Source: Kitasatospora sp. NBC_01266 (GTDB lineage: Bacteria > Actinomycetota > Actinomycetes > Streptomycetales > Streptomycetaceae). Taken from it: a stretch of 64,000 nt of DNA. The DNA lies in assembly GCF_036242395.1 (NCBI RefSeq), contig NZ_CP108458.1, forward strand, positions 930,001-994,000, in the 5' to 3' direction. Positions 37,246 to 45,060 of the stretch are shown here, piece by piece. Position numbers and translations under genes: made by a program. Under the pieces are notes generated by a model. The model worked only from the letters and a program-made list of their open reading frames with translations, searched no databases and was not told the DNA's origin. Each line of letters opens with the position of its first letter. Position 1 is the first letter of the stretch.

Positions 37246-37317
37246 TCGACACGCCTCGATTCATTTCCGTCATACACCCCGTCGCCGGAGTCGCCGCGGA
37301 TCAGCGGAAGGCCATAA

Positions 37318-37671
37318 ATGCGCCTGGAAAATTCCGAATCGGACAGCGACAACCGCTGCGTGTGCGCCACCGCCAGAGTCAGGGGACGGGATCTCGCACC
37401 CACGTTGGCCGCGCTGGTGCGGCTGTCGGAGCGGGAGCGCGAGGTCCTGCTGCTGATCGCCTCGGCCTACAGCGACGCGGAGATCGCCACCCAGCTGTTC
37501 ATCAGCCACCGCACCGTGCGGGCGCATGTCAGCGCCATCTTCGACAAGCTGGCGCTCGGCAGCCGGGTCGAGGCCGCGGTGGTCGGCACCTACGGCCTGC
37601 TGGGCTGCGCCCATGTCACCGAGGTGCTGTGGCCCGGCGGCGCCCGGCTCCCGGTGCTCGATCTCGTCTGA
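37318..37671 (+). CDS. Stand-alone LuxR/GerE-type HTH regulator
   Basis: 117 residues. It is essentially one LuxR-type DNA-binding domain: RLSEREREVLLLIASAYSDAEIATQLFISHRTVRAHVSAIFDKL spans the four helices, in residues ~35-80. There is no receiver, PAS or ATPase domain, so it resembles GerE-like regulators. GGAAGG precedes ATG 37318 by seven bases. It is next to the acyltransferase/PKS operon on the same strand and is the natural candidate for its activator. Confidence 0.88.
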   Translation: MRLENSESDSDNRCVCATARVRGRDLAPTLAALVRLSEREREVLLLIASAYSDAEIATQLFISHRTVRAHVSAIFDKLALGSRVEAAVVGTYGLLGCAHVTEVLWPGGARLPVLDLV

Positions 37672-37758
37672 TCCCCAGGACGGCCGCCCGACGGCCGCCC
37701 GGCGCCCGTCCAGCGCCCGCCCGGCGCCCGCCCGACATCCGCCCTGAGTCGCGAGGAC

Positions 37759-37789
37759 TGTCAGAAGTGACGATGACGGCCGTCTGACA
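37759..37789. promoter_or_regulatory. Inverted repeat ahead of the PKS operon
   Basis: TGTCAGA (37759-37765) and TCTGACA (37783-37789) are perfect 7-bp arms with a 17-base spacer (24 bases between equivalent positions), in the 360-base gap between the LuxR and acyltransferase genes. This matches the spaced dyads bound by LuxR-type dimers. TGACAT next to it may be promoter sequence. The gap has no other gene. Confidence 0.45.
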
Positions 37790-37877
37790 TAGCCATGACG
37801 ATAGAACCGGCCGAAGCCCGCCGCCTCCGAGTCCCGAGTCCCGGCCGTCCGAGTCCATCCGAGTTCCGCGAGCCGCC

Positions 37878-37907
37878 GACCGCGCCCGACCGCGCCCGAC
37901 CGGGCCC
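37878..37907. repeat. Three tandem copies of a 10-bp unit
   Basis: GACCGCGCCC occurs at 37878 and 37888, then a one-base variant at 37898. It lies in the presumed untranslated leader of the PKS operon. A looser CCGAGT repeat (~37827-37865) precedes it. Confidence 0.8.
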
Positions 37908-38031
37908 GTTCCGACCCGCGGTATTTCTCCGTGCCATTTCCGCTTCAGCGCACCCGCGCGATTCCCGGCAATGCGAGCAATTCCCGCGCCGCACGGCCGG
38001 TCCGCCATGCCCGACAACCCCTGGGTGACCC

Positions 38032-39162
38032 ATGCGCACACTGCTCCTGTTCGACGGTCTCGGCGCTTCCTGTGCCGAATTGATCACACAACTGCGCACC
38101 CTGTACGCACGCCCGGAGAACCGCGCCTATTTCACCGTCGTCTGCGCGGCGGTGGAAACCGCGCTCGACCATGTCGGCAGCACCGGCCAGCAGGAGCAGC
38201 TGCCCGCCGGCCTGCCGCTGCGGGCCTGGCTGCACGCACCGGTCGCACCGGCCGCCGTCCCGGCCGACTCGATCAGCGCGGGCGTCTGCACCCACGCGCT
38301 CCAGCTCTGCGGGCTCCAGCCGACCGGCCTGCTCGCGACCACGGCCCGGCGCGAGGTGGTCGGCGCGCTCGGCCTGAGCCTGGGCCTGCAGGCGGCGATC
38401 GTCGCCGCCCTCGACGTGCGCCGGCCCGACGCCTTCCTCGACCTGTGCGCCCGGTCCATCCGGCTGGTCGTCCTCGCCCTGGTCCGGGCCCAGCAGGTGG
38501 CCAGGGCGGACCCCGTCGACCCGGAGCTGCTGCGCCGCTACCTGCACGGTCGGCCCCAGGCGCACCGGCCCGCGCCGATGGCCTCGGTGACCGGCCTCGA
38601 CCGCGGCGTGCTGGTCGAGGCCGTCGCCCGGCACAACAGCCGCACCAGGCGGGCGGGCGAAGGGCCGGCCGTCGAGGTCGGGCTGGTCGCCTCTCCCCGC
38701 ACCCAGCTGCTCAGCGGCCGGACCCAGGACCTGCTGGACTTCCACGTCGCGCACGAGCGGTTGCTCGCCGAGGCAGCTGCGGAGTGGAGCTTCCTGCGCA
38801 ACACCCTGCCGTTCCACAGCAGTCGGCTGGCTCCCGCGCTGCGCCGGGCGGAGCGCGACCGTGCCTTCCTCGGCCCCGGGCCGAGCGGCGACCAGCTCAG
38901 GTTTCCGGTCCAGGCCACCGACGCACCCCGCGATCTACGTGAATCCACCGACCTGGACGCCGAGTTCACCAGCCTGATGCTGGTGCGCCCGGTGGACTGG
39001 CCGGCCGCCGTGGCCCGGGCGATGGCCACCTGCGCACCCGAACGGGCCGTCGACTTCGGCCCCGGACCGGCCGCGCGGATGTTCACCCGCGACTGCCTGC
39101 GCCCTGCCGGCCACAGGCTGCGCTTCGACTCCGGCCCTCGGGCCTCGCTGCAAGGAAGGTGA
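38032..39162 (+). CDS. FAS-I/SAT-like stand-alone acyltransferase
   Basis: 376 residues. The fold is acyltransferase, but it looks more like the starter-unit or malonyl/palmitoyl transferase domains of type I FAS and fungal SAT domains than like FabD. The nucleophile elbow is GLSLG (114-118, S116) in place of GHSLG. R141 lies 25 residues later, as in all ATs, and H262 is in PFHSS. The end has PVDWPAAV and VDFGPGPAARMFT, as in FAS-I. The usual N-terminal FPGQG is FDGLG. It probably loads the starter acyl group. ATG 38032 has GGGTGA ahead; three bases separate it from the next gene. Confidence 0.78.
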   Translation: MRTLLLFDGLGASCAELITQLRTLYARPENRAYFTVVCAAVETALDHVGSTGQQEQLPAGLPLRAWLHAPVAPAAVPADSISAGVCTHALQLCGLQPTGLLATTARREVVGALGLSLGLQAAIVAALDVRRPDAFLDLCARSIRLVVLALVRAQQVARADPVDPELLRRYLHGRPQAHRPAPMASVTGLDRGVLVEAVARHNSRTRRAGEGPAVEVGLVASPRTQLLSGRTQDLLDFHVAHERLLAEAAAEWSFLRNTLPFHSSRLAPALRRAERDRAFLGPGPSGDQLRFPVQATDAPRDLRESTDLDAEFTSLMLVRPVDWPAAVARAMATCAPERAVDFGPGPAARMFTRDCLRPAGHRLRFDSGPRASLQGR

Positions 39163-39165
39163 CCG

Positions 39166-40002
39166 ATGCACTGCCTCCTGTTCCCCGGGCAAGGCGTCCA
39201 GCGCAAGGGGATGGGCGCCGGGCTGTTCGAGGAGTTCGGCGAACTCACCGCCGCCGCGAACGACGTACTCGGCTACTCCATCGAGGAGTTGTGCCTGCGC
39301 GACGAGCAGCGCCGGCTGCGCGACACCCGCTACGCGCAGCCGGCCGTCTTCTTCGTCAACGCACTGCTCGGCCGCAAACTGCTGGCGGAGCGTCCCGGCT
39401 ACTACTCCTGCCTGGCCGGGCACAGTCTGGGCGAGTACAACGCGCTGGTGCTGGGCGGCTGGCTCGACCTGCTGGAGGCGCTGCCGCTGGTGCGGCGGCG
39501 CGCCGAGCTGATGTCCCAGGTGACCGGCGGCGGGATGGCCGCGGTGCTCGGCGTGCCGGGCGTGCTGGTCGAGCGGGCGCTGCGGGAGACCCAGCTCTCC
39601 AAGGTGTACATCGCCAACCGGAACGCCGACACGCAGACCACCATCGCCGGTGACAGCGCCGAACTCCTGGTCGCCGCGAAGACGATGGCCGCACTGCCCG
39701 GCGCCCGGGTGGTCCGGGTCAACGTCAGCGGGCCGTTCCACACGCCGCTGATGGAGCCGGTCGAGGCCGCCCTGGCGGAGCTGCTGCGCGACTGCGCTTT
39801 CAACACCGGGCAGCTGCCGGTGCGTTCGAGCGTCAGCGGCGAGCTCTTCGAGCCGGCGCACGCGGTCGACCTGCTCAGCCGTCAGGTCTCGGCGCCGGTG
39901 GAGTGGATCCGCACCGTGCGCGGTCTGCGCGCGGCTGGCGTCACCCGGTTCGACGAGGTCAACGGTCGGACCCTGCTCTCCCTCCTGGAAGGAATCCGCT
40001 GA
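39166..40002 (+). CDS. Trans-acting malonyl-CoA:ACP acyltransferase
   Basis: 278 residues, FabD-like. It begins LLFPGQGVQRKGMG, has the nucleophile S87 in GHSLGEY, the carboxylate-binding arginine at 111-112 and H192 in GPFHTPLM. The GGGMAAVLG segment fits malonyl choice. It resembles the discrete ATs of trans-AT PKS clusters and should load malonate onto the ACP of the next gene, which has no AT of its own. AAGGAAGGTGA before the ATG overlaps the previous stop, so the two genes are coupled. Confidence 0.9.
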   Translation: MHCLLFPGQGVQRKGMGAGLFEEFGELTAAANDVLGYSIEELCLRDEQRRLRDTRYAQPAVFFVNALLGRKLLAERPGYYSCLAGHSLGEYNALVLGGWLDLLEALPLVRRRAELMSQVTGGGMAAVLGVPGVLVERALRETQLSKVYIANRNADTQTTIAGDSAELLVAAKTMAALPGARVVRVNVSGPFHTPLMEPVEAALAELLRDCAFNTGQLPVRSSVSGELFEPAHAVDLLSRQVSAPVEWIRTVRGLRAAGVTRFDEVNGRTLLSLLEGIR

Positions 40003-40007
40003 CTCCC

Positions 40008-43000
40008 ATGACCACCACCAGCAGCCCGGACATCGCCGTGATCGGCATCGGCATCGAGCTCCCGGGCGTCCACGACCTGGCGGCGTACTGGCGGATCATC
40101 AGCTCCGGCCAGAGCCTGACCCGGCCGTTCCCCGCCGACCGGGGCAGCCGGCTGGCGGAGTACGTCCGCTACGCGCGGGCGACCACCGTCGAGCCGGTCA
40201 CCGATCCCGAGGTCGACTTCTACGACGGCTGCTACCTCGACGAGGTCGACGGCTTCGACTACGCCGTCTTCGGGATGAACCCCAAACAGGCCGCCACCAC
40301 CGACCCGCACCAGCGGCTCGCCCTGCGCACCATGTACCGCGCGCTGGAGGACGCCGGCTGCACCGGCGAGCGGGCGCGCGGCAGCCGGGCCGGCGTCTTC
40401 GTCGGCTTCGCCACCAACCCGGGCTCCACTTACCTCGACTACGTCTGCCGGATCGATCCCGCGCTCGCCCAGCTCGCGCTCACCGGCAACATCCCGACCA
40501 TGATGGCCAACCGGCTCTCCCACGTGCTGGACCTGCGCGGCCCGAGCCTGGTGGTCGACACCGCCTGCTCCGCCTCGCTGGTCGCCGTCCACCAGGCCAG
40601 GAACGCGCTGCTGATGGGTGATTGCGACCTCGCCGTGGTCGGCGGCGCCCGGATCGTCTTCGCACCGGTCAAGCACCCGCACACCAGGATCGGCATCGAG
40701 GCGGCGGACGGCATCACCCGCACCTTCGACGAGTCCGCCGACGGCACCGGATTCGGCGAGGGCGCGGGCGCGGTGGTGCTCAAGCGGCTGGCCGACGCGG
40801 TGGCCGACGGGGACCGGATCCACGCCGTGCTCAAGGGCAGCGCGGTCAACCACGACGGCCGCACCGAGGGGATCACCAACCCCGACTCCGACTCGCAGGC
40901 CGAACTGCTGCTCGCCGCTTGGCGGAACGCGGGCGTCGACCCGCGCAGCATCGGCTATGTCGAGGCGCACGGCACGGCGACCAGCGTCGGGGACCCGGTC
41001 GAGTACGAGGGCCTGCGCCGCGCCTTCGCCCGGCACACCGCCGACCTGCAGTTCTGCGCGGTGGGCGCGGTCAAGGCCAACATCGGCCACCTCTTCGAGA
41101 GTTCGGGTGTGGTGGGGCTGATCAAGGCCGCACTGACCGTCAAGTACGGGACCATCCCGCCACTGGCCAACTTCAAGGTCGCCAACCCGAAGATCGACTT
41201 CGCCACCGGCCCGCTCTACGTGCCGACCACCGCCCAGCCCTGGCCGGCGTCGGCCGGCCCCCGGCGCAGCGGCGTCAGCGCGTTCGGCCTCGGCGGCACC
41301 AACGCCCATGCGGTGCTGGAGGAGTACCTCGCCCCGGCGGTGCCGCCCGCCGCGCCGGGGCCGCAGCTCTTCACGCTCAGCGCGGCCACCGCGCGCTCGC
41401 TCGCCCGGCTGGTCGAGCGCTACCTCGGCTTCATCGACCAAGGCGGTCTGGACGGCGTGGAGTTCGCCGATGTCTGCCACACCGCCCGGGTGTCCCGCGC
41501 CGGGCACCGCCACCGGCTCGCGGTGATCGCCGACGACGTCGCGCAGCTGCGCGCGGGGCTGGCGCAGAGCGCCGCGGAAGCCCTGGAGGGAACCCTGGAA
41601 GGGACGTTGACCCGCCGCACCGAGCAGCCCGCGGCCGAACTCCTCGCCGAGGCCGCCGACTGGCTGGCCGGCGGCCCGCTGACGCAGCGCCCCGGGCCGG
41701 ACGCCCGCACCCCGCGGATCGTGGACCTGCCCGGCTACGAGTACGACGACACCGCCTGCTGGGTCGACTTCCCGGACGACTGGCGGGCCAAGCTCTCGAT
41801 CACGCCCGAGGAGCGGCACCCGGTCACCCACACCGTCGAGTTCCGCCCGGCGCCCGAACCCGCCGCGCCGCAGTCGCCGGTGCGGATGCTCGCGCTGGTC
41901 GGCCCCGACGGCGCGGCCGAGGCCGCGCTGACCGCGGCGGCCGGCGCCCACGCGCTGCGCGTGCTGCGCCTGGCCGGCCAAGGCGCGGATGCGCCCGGCG
42001 CCACGGACCCCGACCACTTCACGCTGGACCCCGCCTCCCTCGACCGGGTCGCCCAGCTGGTGCTGGACCAGGACGTCACCCACCTCGTGCACGCGCTCTC
42101 CTTCGAGCGCGGACCGGCCGAATCGGTCGCCGAGCTCGACCGCCGGGTGCGGGACAACCTGCACAGCCTCTTCCTGCTGGCCAAGTCCCTGATGGCGCAC
42201 GGTGTCAAGGCTTCGCTGGTGGTGCTGAGCCGCCAGGCCCTGCCCACCGAACAGGGCGAGGTCTGCGCCGTGGAGAACGCCGCACTGGTGGGCCTGGCCA
42301 AGGTGATCACCCGGGAGTACCCGTACCTCGGGACCATGGTGGTCGACATCGACGACGCCGTGCCCGCCACCGCACTGGGCGGCCAACTCGTCTCGCCCGA
42401 ACTCGGGGTGTTCGCCCTGCGCGGCGAGCGGCGGCTGCGCGAGGTCTTCGCCGAGCTGCCGGAGCTCTCGCCGGCCGCGAACCAGCCGACCGCAGACCAG
42501 CCGACCGAGGCGCCCGACTACCTCAAGCCCGGCGGCGTCTACCTGGTCACCGGCGGCACCGGCGCGCTCGGCCTCGCGGTGGCCCGCTTCTTCGCCCAGT
42601 CGCGCCCCGACCTCACCCTCGTGCTGCTCAGCCGCTCCGGCCTGCCGCCCCGCGAGCAGTGGCCCGCCGTGCTCACCGCCGGTCCGGCGGAAGACCCGAT
42701 GGCCGCGCGGGTCAAGGCGGTTGAGGAGCTGATGGCGCTGGGCGCCACCGTGCAGGTGTGCCGCACCGACGCCGGCGACCCGGCCGCCCTCGCCGCCACG
42801 ATGGCCGAACTGCTGGCGCGCCACGGGCGGATCGACGGCATCGTGCACGCGGCCGGGCTGCCCGGCGAGAGCAGCCTGCTGTTCCGCGAGCCGGCCGACT
42901 TCGCGGCGGTGGTGCGCCCCAAGCTGCACGGCGCCTTCGTGCTGGACCAGGCGACCCGGGGCAACCGGCCCGACTTCATCGTGCACTTCTCCTCGGTCGC

Positions 43001-43688
43001 CGCCGTCTTCCCCGCACCCGGGCAGGGCGACTACGCGGCCGGCAACTACTACCTGGACGCGCTGGCCCGCGCCGACGCCGACGACCGCTGCCACGTCCTG
43101 GCCCTCGACTGGGTGGCCTGGAAGGAGATCGGCATGGCGGTGGACTACGGCACCAACGGCGACACCATGTTCAAGGGCCTGTCCACCGCGACCGCCCTGT
43201 CGATCATGGACGCCGGGCTGCGGTCCGGTCACAGCCGGATCTTCGCGGGCGAGACCAACTACGGCGGCGAACTGATCCATCTGCTCGGCTCCTACGACGT
43301 CGCCCTGGCCCCCGAGGTCGAGACCAAGATGCGAACCGCCGTCGCCGCCGCCGAGGGCCGGCTGCGCCAGGCCGCCGAGCGGATCAGGAGCACCATCGCC
43401 GCGGTCACCGTCGAACTCACCGGGCGCCCGGACGGCGACTACTCGCCGGTGGAGCGCACGGTCGCCCGGTGCATGGCGCAGGCCTTCGGCTACCCGACGC
43501 TGGACCTGGAGGACGACTTCTTCGACCTGGGCGGCGACTCCATCATGGCCGCCTCGGTCGCGGGCACCATCTCCGCCTGCCTCGACGTCCGGTTCGACGT
43601 GGCCGACCTGCTGGCCGACCGGACGATCGCCGAGATCGCCTACCACATCGAGTCGTCGGGCGAGTTGCCCGCCGACGCCGGTGCCTAG
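40008..43688 (+). CDS. AT-less polyketide synthase, KS-KR-ACP
   Basis: 1226 residues, one module. KS (1-440): C187 in DTACSAS, H321 in EAHGTAT, H361 in NIGHLFE. Residues ~450-600 are the KS-AT linker and post-AT linker (LPGYEYDDTACW) with the AT core missing. KR (620-1100): structural subdomain, then GGTGALG (849-855), K972, S995/S996, Y1009, N1013, so it should be active; no B-type LDD motif. ACP (1145-1215): S1178 in GGDSIM. No dehydratase, enoylreductase or thioesterase. Expected product is a 3-hydroxyacyl-ACP, from one or several rounds. Five bases after the AT gene, with overlap into the exporter. Confidence 0.93.
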   Translation: MTTTSSPDIAVIGIGIELPGVHDLAAYWRIISSGQSLTRPFPADRGSRLAEYVRYARATTVEPVTDPEVDFYDGCYLDEVDGFDYAVFGMNPKQAATTDPHQRLALRTMYRALEDAGCTGERARGSRAGVFVGFATNPGSTYLDYVCRIDPALAQLALTGNIPTMMANRLSHVLDLRGPSLVVDTACSASLVAVHQARNALLMGDCDLAVVGGARIVFAPVKHPHTRIGIEAADGITRTFDESADGTGFGEGAGAVVLKRLADAVADGDRIHAVLKGSAVNHDGRTEGITNPDSDSQAELLLAAWRNAGVDPRSIGYVEAHGTATSVGDPVEYEGLRRAFARHTADLQFCAVGAVKANIGHLFESSGVVGLIKAALTVKYGTIPPLANFKVANPKIDFATGPLYVPTTAQPWPASAGPRRSGVSAFGLGGTNAHAVLEEYLAPAVPPAAPGPQLFTLSAATARSLARLVERYLGFIDQGGLDGVEFADVCHTARVSRAGHRHRLAVIADDVAQLRAGLAQSAAEALEGTLEGTLTRRTEQPAAELLAEAADWLAGGPLTQRPGPDARTPRIVDLPGYEYDDTACWVDFPDDWRAKLSITPEERHPVTHTVEFRPAPEPAAPQSPVRMLALVGPDGAAEAALTAAAGAHALRVLRLAGQGADAPGATDPDHFTLDPASLDRVAQLVLDQDVTHLVHALSFERGPAESVAELDRRVRDNLHSLFLLAKSLMAHGVKASLVVLSRQALPTEQGEVCAVENAALVGLAKVITREYPYLGTMVVDIDDAVPATALGGQLVSPELGVFALRGERRLREVFAELPELSPAANQPTADQPTEAPDYLKPGGVYLVTGGTGALGLAVARFFAQSRPDLTLVLLSRSGLPPREQWPAVLTAGPAEDPMAARVKAVEELMALGATVQVCRTDAGDPAALAATMAELLARHGRIDGIVHAAGLPGESSLLFREPADFAAVVRPKLHGAFVLDQATRGNRPDFIVHFSSVAAVFPAPGQGDYAAGNYYLDALARADADDRCHVLALDWVAWKEIGMAVDYGTNGDTMFKGLSTATALSIMDAGLRSGHSRIFAGETNYGGELIHLLGSYDVALAPEVETKMRTAVAAAEGRLRQAAERIRSTIAAVTVELTGRPDGDYSPVERTVARCMAQAFGYPTLDLEDDFFDLGGDSIMAASVAGTISACLDVRFDVADLLADRTIAEIAYHIESSGELPADAGA

Positions 43689-45060
43689 CCCGGGGCACCC
43701 GGTGACGGACCTGACCCAGGGCCCGGTGCTCTCCCGGATCATCGGGTTCGCCGTGCCGCTGACCCTGGCCGATCTGCTGCAACAGGGCTACCTGCTGGTG
43801 GACAGCATCATCGTGGGACGCACGGTCGGCATCGACGGCCTGGCCGCCGTCGGTGCCGGGCAGCCGCTGTTCTACCTGATGAACGCCATGTTCATCGGCA
43901 TCGGCACGGCCTTCACCATCCGGCTGGCCCACCTCAAGGGTGCCGGGGAGAGCGGTGCCGTCCGCGCGGTGGCCCGCTCGCTGACCCTGTTCACCGTCGG
44001 GTGGAGCATCGGCGGCCTGCTGCTCACCGTGCTGCTGGCCCGCTACGCCTTCGACCTGATCGGCATCCATGGCCAACTGGTGGCGCAGGGACGGGCGTTC
44101 CTCGACACGCTGGCGTTCGGCTTCCCCGCGATCTTCGGCGGCGCGGCGGTCAGCGCGTTCCTGCGCGGCCTGGGCGCGAGCCGGGCCGCGATGTGGATCC
44201 AGGGCCTGGGCAGCGTGGTCAACGCCGCGCTGGCCTGGTTCTTCGTCGCCGGGCTGCATCTGGGGGTGGCGGGCGCGGCGCTGGCCACCGTCAGTGCCGC
44301 GACCCTCGCCCTGGCGGTGGGCCTGGCGCACATCCGCCGGGCCTACCCGCTGGGCCCGCGCGAGGCCACGCCCGCCGTACGGCGCGAACTCACCGACGCA
44401 ATGCGGCTCGGCGCGCCGCTGGCGATCCAGCACATCGGCCTGGCTCTGGGCATCATGGTGCTGGTCTGGATCATCGCGCGGTTCGGCGCGGTCTGCCTGG
44501 CCGCCTTCACCGTGGTGGCCCGGCTGGAGCTGTTCACCTCACTGCTCTTCCTGGACCTGTCCGGCGGCCTGTGCGCGTTCGTCGCGCAGAACCTGGGAGC
44601 CGGCCGAAGTGACCGCAACCGCACCGGACTTCGGCAGACCGTGCTGCTCACCCTGGGTCTCACCGCGCTGGTCTCGGCGGTCGTGCTGCTGGCCCGCGCC
44701 CCGATCGCGAGCCTGTTCACCGGCGACCTCCGGGCCAGGGAGCTGACGGCCCGTTACATCCTGATCACCTACCCGTTCTTCGTCTGCTACACCGTCATGG
44801 TCGTGGTCCACGGCTACCTCAACGGCGCCCGGCGCACCGCCGTACCGCTGATCTGCACCGTGCTCGCCTTCCTGCTGACCCAGGTCCCCGCCGCCTACCT
44901 GCTGCACGGACCACTCGGCATCGACGGCGTGATGTGGGCGGTCGTGCTGGGCTGGGCCGTCGGCCTGGCATACACCCTGGTCGCGGTGCGGCGACTGCTG
45001 CTGCCCGCCGTACCACCACCCGCACCGCGCGCCGAGGAGGCTGCCACATGGGCGAAGTGA
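43681..45060 (+). CDS. MATE-family exporter
   Basis: 459 residues with 12 membrane helices and the MATE N-terminal pattern (LTQGPVLSRIIGFAVPLTLADLLQ in pieces). It would pump the cluster product out using an ion gradient. The GTG at 43681 overlaps the PKS gene by 8 bases; GTG 43702, preceded by GGGG, is nearly as good and would give 452 residues. It overlaps the next gene by 13 bases. Confidence 0.9.
   Translation: MPSPGHPVTDLTQGPVLSRIIGFAVPLTLADLLQQGYLLVDSIIVGRTVGIDGLAAVGAGQPLFYLMNAMFIGIGTAFTIRLAHLKGAGESGAVRAVARSLTLFTVGWSIGGLLLTVLLARYAFDLIGIHGQLVAQGRAFLDTLAFGFPAIFGGAAVSAFLRGLGASRAAMWIQGLGSVVNAALAWFFVAGLHLGVAGAALATVSAATLALAVGLAHIRRAYPLGPREATPAVRRELTDAMRLGAPLAIQHIGLALGIMVLVWIIARFGAVCLAAFTVVARLELFTSLLFLDLSGGLCAFVAQNLGAGRSDRNRTGLRQTVLLTLGLTALVSAVVLLARAPIASLFTGDLRARELTARYILITYPFFVCYTVMVVVHGYLNGARRTAVPLICTVLAFLLTQVPAAYLLHGPLGIDGVMWAVVLGWAVGLAYTLVAVRRLLLPAVPPPAPRAEEAATWAK

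Noticed and set aside
39882..43742. Very long open frame (1286 codons) on the minus strand opposite the PKS gene
   Set aside because: Composition is Val/Gly/Arg-rich with no domain; it is the third-position G+C shadow of the plus-strand KS-KR-ACP gene. The same applies to 27835-30333 minus opposite the permease.
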